11,682 nucleotides of DNA from UBA4660 sp034408895 (GTDB lineage Bacteria; Bacteroidota; Bacteroidia; Flavobacteriales_D; Sanyastnellaceae), in NCBI GenBank assembly GCA_034408895.1, contig JAWXCI010000004.1:1-11682 (forward strand), written 5' to 3'. A program made the translations under genes and the position numbers. Position 1 is the first letter of the stretch. Every line of letters starts with the position of its first letter. Of this stretch, positions 7,436-11,682 are shown piece after piece. The notes below the pieces were generated by a model. That model searched no databases and was not told the DNA's origin. It worked only from the letters and a program-made list of their open reading frames with translations.

Positions 7436-8498
7436 GCGAAGTACATTCATCAGACTGCGCCTTGCTGTTTTCTTTGTGAACAACAAAGGCATTGCACTTG
7501 GAATCTGCGCATTGCTTTTGTTTTTTTTTATGATGCTGTTTCCTGGAATTGCCGATGTGGTGTACCGCAAATTCATCTTTCAAATCATCCGGGTTGTTCA
7601 TGATTTTACCTTAGGACTTCTGCCCTTCACCGCAGCATTTTTGCTCTTACCAGTTTACCTGTTTTTTCTTTTCCGGTTTCTGTTAAAACGAAAAATAACA
7701 ATTGGAAAGTTGCTGCTGCGATTGTTGAACGCGACATTTTTCACACTCGCTTTATTTCTTGTCTTGTGGGGATACAATTACGCCTGCCCTGGAGTTTTTG
7801 GCCCGGATAAAATGGCAACCGCACCCTTGTCTGACGAACAACTTCTTCAATTCGGATTGGCAACTGCGCAACGCACTTCATCTCTGCGCGAACAAATTGC
7901 ACACGATGCTGAAAGTGGATTTGAATTGAATGAAAGTGAAATCCGGACTGCTCTCGAAACAAAACTTCACGAACAAGATTTTCCAACTCTCGGTAAAGTT
8001 CGCTGCCGCATTTTGAAAGATGGAGGCCAGATGAGAAAACTTGGCATTGCTGGATTTTTCTTTCCGTTTCATGAAGAAGGATACACAAGCAATTCCTATC
8101 TCTTGTGCACGCAAGCATTCATCTGCGCCCATGAAATGAGTCATGGTTATGGAGTGACACACGAAGGCGAAGCGGACTTCATGGCCTATGTTTCATTGTC
8201 CAACTCTGCCAATGCTGAATTGCAGTATGCAGCAGAACTGGAGCTGCTGCGCAACATCCGTGGACGATTGCGTGTGGTGAATCCCCCGCTGCGCGATTCA
8301 CTGAAAGCAAGAACAGATTCGCTGGTGGAAATCGACCTGCGCTCCATCTACACCAACGGACTCGCTTACCATGAATACGTTCCCGGTGTACAGGACAAGC
8401 TGAACAATTTTTATCTGAAGGCAATGGGAATTGGTGAAGGAACTAAAAGTTATGACGAGATGTTGGAGATGGTGTGGTGGATGAAAAATCAACACTGA
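7404..8498 (+). CDS. DUF3810 membrane protein with HExxH zinc-protease-like motif
   Basis: The product has three predicted membrane helices near residues 29-47, 68-93 and 107-124, then WGYNY (122-126) and a long soluble domain. That domain contains HEMSHGYG (243-250) followed by EGEADF (254-259). This is the HExxH...E arrangement expected of a zinc metallopeptidase, though no activity is established for DUF3810 that I know of. The longest frame starts at TTG 7404, overlapping the hydrolase gene by 32 bases; an in-frame TGA at 7386 excludes anything further upstream. A GTG at residue 25, giving VNNKGIALG, is a plausible alternative that would remove the overlap. Family membership rests on the whole pattern: early helices, WGxNY, and HExxH with a later glutamate followed by alanine. 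It is restricted largely to Bacteroidota and likely sits in the inner membrane. Confidence 0.87.
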   Translation: MNNFVSNSSNKRSTFIRLRLAVFFVNNKGIALGICALLLFFFMMLFPGIADVVYRKFIFQIIRVVHDFTLGLLPFTAAFLLLPVYLFFLFRFLLKRKITIGKLLLRLLNATFFTLALFLVLWGYNYACPGVFGPDKMATAPLSDEQLLQFGLATAQRTSSLREQIAHDAESGFELNESEIRTALETKLHEQDFPTLGKVRCRILKDGGQMRKLGIAGFFFPFHEEGYTSNSYLLCTQAFICAHEMSHGYGVTHEGEADFMAYVSLSNSANAELQYAAELELLRNIRGRLRVVNPPLRDSLKARTDSLVEIDLRSIYTNGLAYHEYVPGVQDKLNNFYLKAMGIGEGTKSYDEMLEMVWWMKNQH

Positions 8499-8541
8499 TT
8501 TGTGCGGCTAAATACTTTAGCAAAAAAATAAATTATACCCT

Positions 8542-9549
8542 GTGCTGAAAATTGACATGCACACCCACCTCTTGCCGCGGCACTTGCCGGACTGGACGAA
8601 GAAATTCGGCTACGGGAGTTTTATTCATCTCGATCATCATCGCGAGGGATTTGCCCGAATGATGCAGGGCGAAAAATTTTTTCGCGAGATTGCAGCTAAC
8701 TGTTGGGATGAAAAACTGCGTGTGGAAGAGTATGCCGGATTCAATACACAGGTGCAAGTGATATGCACCATTCCCGTTATGTTTTCTTACTGGGCCAACC
8801 CCCAGGATGGTGTTGAAATTTCGCGCTTTCTCAACGACCATATTGCAGATGTGTGTGCGCGTTTTCCAAAAAACTATGTCGGACTTGGAACATTGCCGTT
8901 GCAAGACATGGAACTTGCTCTTGTTGAATTGGAACGCATAAAAAATATTGGACTGCGTGGAATACAAATTGGTTCGAACATCAACGGGCGCAATTTGAAC
9001 GAACCGGAATTTTATCCTCTCTGGGATGCGCTTGATAAACTCGATCTCTGCATCATGATACATCCGTGGGAAATGATGGGGCAGGAAAAAATGGGCAAGT
9101 ATTGGTTACCTTGGCTGGTTGGAATGCCTGCCGAAACATCACGCGCTATCTGTTCGCTCATCTTCGGAGGAATTTTAGAACGTTGGCCTCGTGTTCGTTT
9201 CAATTTCAGTCACAGCAGTGGTTCATTCCTGGCAACCATCGGCCGGATAGAACACGGATTTATTTGCCGGCCCGATCTTGTGGCAGTGGACAATCCCGTT
9301 AATCCGCGCAACTACCTCGGCAAGTTTTGGGTGGATTCTATTACACACGATGCGCGCATGCTGCAATACGTTATCGAGATGCAGGGATCAAAACGTGTTA
9401 CGCTGGGCACAGATTATCCATTCCCACTTGGCGATCTTGAAATAGGAAAGTTCATAGAAGAAATGAACCTGGAAAAAAATGTGCTGGAAGACATTTTTGC
9501 AAACTCAACCCTCGAGTGGCTGGGCATGAAGGCGGAGGATTTTGATTGA
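8542..9549 (+). CDS. 2-amino-3-carboxymuconate-6-semialdehyde decarboxylase (ACMSD), amidohydrolase family
   Basis: This 335-residue enzyme decarboxylates ACMS from the kynurenine branch of tryptophan breakdown, diverting it from quinolinate. It aligns nearly end to end with animal ACMSD as I recall it. Shared segments include VPVMFSYW-like TIPVMFSYW (76-84), the span KYWLPWLVGMPAETSRAICS (186-205), and TDYPFPLGDLE (290-300). Metal ligands are H7 and H9 (MHTH), H174 (HPWEM) and D291; H224 and R48 correspond to the catalytic His and Arg. The glycine run after the catalytic His is altered (FSHSSGSF instead of the usual AHGGGAF/SF). The start is GTG at 8542, giving MLKIDMHTH with normal spacing. 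No other kynurenine gene is in the window. The gene closes the plus-strand run and is followed by a small hairpin. Confidence 0.93.
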   Translation: MLKIDMHTHLLPRHLPDWTKKFGYGSFIHLDHHREGFARMMQGEKFFREIAANCWDEKLRVEEYAGFNTQVQVICTIPVMFSYWANPQDGVEISRFLNDHIADVCARFPKNYVGLGTLPLQDMELALVELERIKNIGLRGIQIGSNINGRNLNEPEFYPLWDALDKLDLCIMIHPWEMMGQEKMGKYWLPWLVGMPAETSRAICSLIFGGILERWPRVRFNFSHSSGSFLATIGRIEHGFICRPDLVAVDNPVNPRNYLGKFWVDSITHDARMLQYVIEMQGSKRVTLGTDYPFPLGDLEIGKFIEEMNLEKNVLEDIFANSTLEWLGMKAEDFD

Positions 9550-9556
9550 TAAACCA

Positions 9557-9573
9557 CAAAGTGATGCACTTTG
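9557..9573 (+). terminator. Possible weak terminator hairpin after the ACMSD gene
   Basis: CAAAGTG-ATG-CACTTTG forms a perfect seven-base stem with a three-base loop, eight bases after the ACMSD stop. It is not GC-rich and only a loose T-containing stretch follows, so it may slow or process the transcript rather than end it cleanly. Confidence 0.35.
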
Positions 9574-9636
9574 CGAGTTGTTCAATTCGGTTCTTAGTTT
9601 CAAAAGATTATTTTTTGGTGAACTAGATAGTGGACA

Positions 9637-9654
9637 AGAATAGCTGGGAGATTT
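9637..9654. repeat. Left copy of direct repeat flanking the ATPase/TOPRIM module
   Basis: AGAATAGCTGGGAGATTT is identical to 11395-11412, in the same orientation. Similarity extends weakly upstream (ACTAGATAGTGG here, ACTAACATAGTGTGG in the right copy), making an imperfect repeat of about 35-40 bp. It lies 29 bases beyond the stop of the minus-strand TOPRIM-like gene. Confidence 0.85.
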
Positions 9655-9683
9655 GAGACAGTCGCCTTCGGACGGTTGTTTTG

Positions 9684-10217
9684 TTAGCGCTTCTTTTTAC
9701 CAGGTTTTTTGGCTTTTGCTTTTGGTCTGCTGAGTAATTTTAGAAAGTCCTGTAGCTTTTTCAAATCTGAATCTTTGGCCTGAATCGCAGTATTGATGTT
9801 GTGGCGCATCGTTTTATCGAACCGATCCATGCGTTTGCTGGCTGGCATGAATGAGTCGATGCTGGTGGTGAAGCCTGCTAAATGTTTTTTGCAAACTGCA
9901 TGGGCTACACGATCCATAGTTTTTGAAGAGATAATCAGGTAGTGATTATTGGTCGGATGTTTTTTTACCTCTATATGCACGTTGGTGGCTATCGGTTGTT
10001 TCAGTTTAGAGATTGTGAATTTTTTCTGATAGTCGGGCTGGCGTTTTTCCTTATCGCCATCAACGAAGCCTATACCCAGCTTACCGGATGGAAGTTTTAA
10101 CAGCGCTTTGCATACTTCAGCATTGTTAAGGCTATGGGTGGTTTCTTCGCCACACACCACTGATGAAACGAGTGTTTCGATGTGGCATTCTGCAAAAATG
10201 TAATCGCTTGAGATCAT
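9684..10217 (-). CDS. Small TOPRIM-like protein, partner of the AAA ATPase
   Basis: The 177-residue product has no family name I can give with certainty. Its pattern fits a stand-alone TOPRIM fold. A hydrophobic strand leads into AECHIETLV (9-17) with Glu10 and Glu14, followed by GIGFVDGDKEKR (48-59) with an Asp53-x-Asp55 pair, and then HYLIISSKTMDRVAHAV (92-108), placed like the third strand and helix seen in DUF4276/RloB and OLD-type nucleases. The C-terminus (165-177) is a lysine tail that may bind nucleic acid. The ATG overlaps the stop of the ATPase gene (ATGA, 10214-10217), so translation is coupled. Known two-gene systems with this order (AriA-AriB in PARIS, AbiLi-AbiLii, RloA-RloB) use the TOPRIM protein as the nuclease effector. 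Coding status is firm; the TOPRIM assignment is motif reading only. Confidence 0.8.
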   Translation of the reverse strand: MISSDYIFAECHIETLVSSVVCGEETTHSLNNAEVCKALLKLPSGKLGIGFVDGDKEKRQPDYQKKFTISKLKQPIATNVHIEVKKHPTNNHYLIISSKTMDRVAHAVCKKHLAGFTTSIDSFMPASKRMDRFDKTMRHNINTAIQAKDSDLKKLQDFLKLLSRPKAKAKKPGKKKR

Positions 10218-11308
10218 TTTTTGCCCAATAGCTCAATGTTGAAGAAAATGTCTGCCCCCGAATTGTAAATATGATCTACCTCTTTTTGGGTCAGCTTTTT
10301 CACCTTGGTTTGATAGTCTTGCCAATAGGTGTAGAATATGGCCAGTTCGCTGGCTTTGGTCATGTTGCTCATGAGCCGGCCCATCATATAAGGGCTATGT
10401 GTGGTTATGAAATACTGGTTGCTTTGATCTTCGGCAATATTCGCGGCCAGTTCATCTATATATGGCGGAAAACTGTGGGCTTCTGGTTCTTCGAAGAGGA
10501 TGACAGCATCCTTGTTGCTGTGGATAGCGGCCATGTGGTAGAGCATGCGCCTTACGGTATCGGGGGTGTTTTCAAACGGGATTTTGTATGAGAAGCCGTC
10601 TTGTTTTTTATGAATTTCGAACTTACGCGATACGGTGTCTATGATGAGTTCCAGACCATATTCCAGGAAGATATTGGCCAGCCATCTCTTAATTGTTCCG
10701 TTGGTTTTCACAATTTCGTAGAGGTTGGAGGCATTGGGCCGAAGTCTTGTTTTGAATGAGTCCTGATAATAATTGATACGCGCAGGGAAATCATATTTGA
10801 AAATAGGGATGTGGAATTGACTTTGCATGTTGCTACGATCAATTTTCCCCTCGCGGTTCACTACTACTGCCGTCATGTTGAGTACTTCGCCCAACTCGCT
10901 GTCACGTAGAATTTTATTGAGATTGGGGCTATGGTCATTTGAGTATTCAGCCAGAATCTTATTCCAGATTGTAGCAGGGATTGGCTTTTTCCATGAAAAA
11001 AAATGGCAATGCGTTGAACGTGCGAATTCAGAAACGTAATACCTAAATGCATTGGACTGGATGGAAATCAGCTCGCTTGTATCGCTGTCATAAAAAAGAT
11101 TGGTGCCACTTGAAGCTCTAAGCAAATTGGATTCATCCAAATTGTCAGTCTCCATAGAATCCATCTGGTGCAAGCTGAGCGCCTCCAACAAATTACTCTT
11201 TCCGCTGTTGGGTTTTCCTATGAACACGTTGACCCTTGATGGTTTCATATCCACCGATTTAAGGGACTTGAAATTGCGGATACTGATGGCCTTGAGAAAA
11301 TTGGGCAT
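10214..11308 (-). CDS. OLD/AAA15-type SMC-ABC ATPase, likely sensor of a two-gene defence module
   Basis: The product (364 residues from the start chosen here) is a compact SMC/ABC-type ATPase. It begins LKAISIRNFKSLKSVDM, the usual opening of RecF/OLD relatives. Walker A is GKPNSGKS (31-38). Walker B is AVILFEEPEAH (268-278), with Glu274 in the catalytic position. The D/H-loop is YFITTHSPYM (299-308). The segment before Walker B (ENTPDTVRRMLYHMAAI, 246-262) takes the place of the ABC signature. The middle (about 70-240) is divergent and has no zinc hook or long coiled coil. The open frame extends to 11386, but I prefer ATG 11308: the extra 26 residues are unlike the family, and a promoter-like box and a palindrome lie in that stretch. 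There is no fused TOPRIM domain; the neighbouring gene appears to supply it. This fits a split OLD-like system of the PARIS/AbiL/RloAB kind. Confidence 0.88.
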   Translation of the reverse strand: MPNFLKAISIRNFKSLKSVDMKPSRVNVFIGKPNSGKSNLLEALSLHQMDSMETDNLDESNLLRASSGTNLFYDSDTSELISIQSNAFRYYVSEFARSTHCHFFSWKKPIPATIWNKILAEYSNDHSPNLNKILRDSELGEVLNMTAVVVNREGKIDRSNMQSQFHIPIFKYDFPARINYYQDSFKTRLRPNASNLYEIVKTNGTIKRWLANIFLEYGLELIIDTVSRKFEIHKKQDGFSYKIPFENTPDTVRRMLYHMAAIHSNKDAVILFEEPEAHSFPPYIDELAANIAEDQSNQYFITTHSPYMMGRLMSNMTKASELAIFYTYWQDYQTKVKKLTQKEVDHIYNSGADIFFNIELLGKK

Positions 11309-11315
11309 GATGCGG

Positions 11316-11323
11316 CAAATGTA
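11316..11323 (-). promoter_or_regulatory. Candidate Bacteroidota -7 promoter box for the ATPase operon
   Basis: On the minus strand TACATTTG matches TAnnTTTG exactly and ends seven bases before the ATG at 11308. No good TTTG -33 box is seen at the expected distance. If real, it gives a very short leader and rules out the longer ATPase start at 11386. Confidence 0.35.
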
Positions 11324-11367
11324 TGTGGCTGCAACTGTCGTTAGACGATCGTTCGCACGCTTGAAGT

Positions 11368-11383
11368 TTAGTCGCGCGACTAA
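11368..11383. promoter_or_regulatory. Perfect 16-bp palindrome, possible operator
   Basis: TTAGTCGCGCGACTAA is its own reverse complement. It sits about 60 bases upstream of the preferred ATPase start, just inside the right-hand direct repeat. A second, shorter palindrome (ACGATCGT) lies at 11345-11352, closer to the gene. A dimeric repressor could bind here, but no regulator gene is in the module. It might instead be the end of a repeat element or a recombinase site. Confidence 0.5.
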
Positions 11384-11394
11384 CATAGTGTGGC

Positions 11395-11412
11395 AGAATA
11401 GCTGGGAGATTT
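11395..11412. repeat. Right copy of direct repeat flanking the ATPase/TOPRIM module
   Basis: AGAATAGCTGGGAGATTT is identical and parallel to the copy at 9637-9654, 1758 bp away. Between the two lie only the two-gene operon and its upstream region. Possible origins are attachment sites of a small integrating element, a duplicated insertion target, or a repeat family that allows cassette exchange by homologous recombination. Confidence 0.85.
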
Positions 11413-11596
11413 AGAAAAGAACATTTCCCCGGCACCCTTGCCAGCCACGCCCGCTGGGGCTGCATCCCCGCCTATAAACTCCCCCTTTCTGTTGCGGAAC
11501 TTGCGGCAGCTTTTGTTCCTCCCCAGTCTTTTGAGGATATAAATTAGGCATCTGCATCCATCCCCCTAAACGTTTTGGTATTTATTTTCACACTTT
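11413..11596. other. GC-rich intergenic stretch without a convincing gene
   Basis: This stretch is visibly richer in C on the plus strand than its surroundings (11420-11530). It holds a small GGGG-CTGCAT-CCCC dyad near 11456-11469 and a repeated TTGCGG pair near 11493-11507. A 48-codon open frame reads 11557 to 11411 on the minus strand, but its Gly/Arg/Gln-rich product resembles no family I know and its stop lies in the direct repeat. I do not call it a gene. No tRNA was seen. Confidence 0.5.
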
Positions 11597-11682
11597 CGTC
11601 ACCACGTAGTAGAGTGAGTTTACCATTGTGTTGTGTGATAGTGGCATGTAGTAGAGTGACAGTGGAACGTAGTGTCGTGACA
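11597..11682. repeat. Second 21-bp-period tandem array, cut by window end
   Basis: Four contiguous 21-bp units are visible: 11597-11617, 11618-11638, 11639-11659 and 11660-11680, with a fifth starting at the window edge. The shared pattern is GTGGNACGTAGTAGAGTGA, and each unit ends in GTGA. The second unit is the most diverged (TTGTGTTGTGTGA). On the minus strand the core reads TCTACTACATGCCACT, which shares TCT, A and GCCA at matching spacing with the core of the array at 1948-2178. The two may belong to one repeat family in opposite orientations. Confidence 0.8.

Noticed and set aside
11309..11386. 26-residue N-terminal extension of the ATPase
   Set aside because: The family normally begins just before the IRNFKSL segment, and the extension would be translated from the palindrome and promoter-like region.
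11411..11557. 48-codon minus-strand open frame upstream of the ATPase operon
   Set aside because: Composition is odd (Gly, Arg, Gln), no family is recognised, the stop falls in the direct repeat, and there is no supporting start context.

Overview
The window looks like chromosomal DNA of a Bacteroidota bacterium, probably an environmental Saprospirales, Chitinophagales or Flavobacteriales type. The evidence is a type IX secretion sorting domain on a secreted serine hydrolase, an SBBP-repeat propeller protein with a DUF7948-like region, a DUF3810 membrane protein, few recognisable Shine-Dalgarno sites, and TAnnTTTG-type promoter boxes. This placement is inferred from protein families; no rRNA or tRNA gene was seen.

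Layout. The left edge (1-1608, minus strand) holds the first 536 residues of a secreted SBBP-repeat protein that runs out of the window. A gene-free stretch (1609-2227) follows, with a degenerate but strongly phased 21-bp tandem array. Next come a Tat/lipoprotein-type glycosylasparaginase (plus) and, convergent with it, a small pterin-4a-carbinolamine dehydratase (minus). A perfect 22-bp inverted repeat lies between the dehydratase and a plus-strand run of six genes at 3700-9549: a DegT-type sugar aminotransferase, a small phosphoglycosyl transferase, ApaG, a T9SS-exported beta-lactamase-family hydrolase, a DUF3810 putative metalloprotease, and an ACMSD-type decarboxylase of tryptophan catabolism. 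Gaps in this run are short (5, 24, 17, -32 and 43 nt), so parts are probably co-transcribed. The functions are mostly unrelated except for the first two, which form a minimal pair for making and loading an amino sugar onto a lipid carrier.

The most interesting region is 9622-11420. A two-gene minus-strand operon encodes an OLD/AAA15-type ATPase and a small protein with TOPRIM-like acidic motifs, joined by an ATGA overlap. An exact 18-bp direct repeat, within roughly 35-40 bp of weaker similarity, brackets the operon, and a perfect 16-bp palindrome sits upstream of the ATPase start. The arrangement resembles split ATPase + TOPRIM anti-phage systems such as PARIS, AbiL and RloAB, and suggests a small mobile defence cassette. 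Defence function is inferred.

The right edge (11413-11682) has no convincing gene. It contains a GC-rich stretch and then a second 21-bp-period array that runs off the window. The reverse complement of this second array partly matches the core of the first, so the genome may carry a dispersed 21-bp repeat family between genes.
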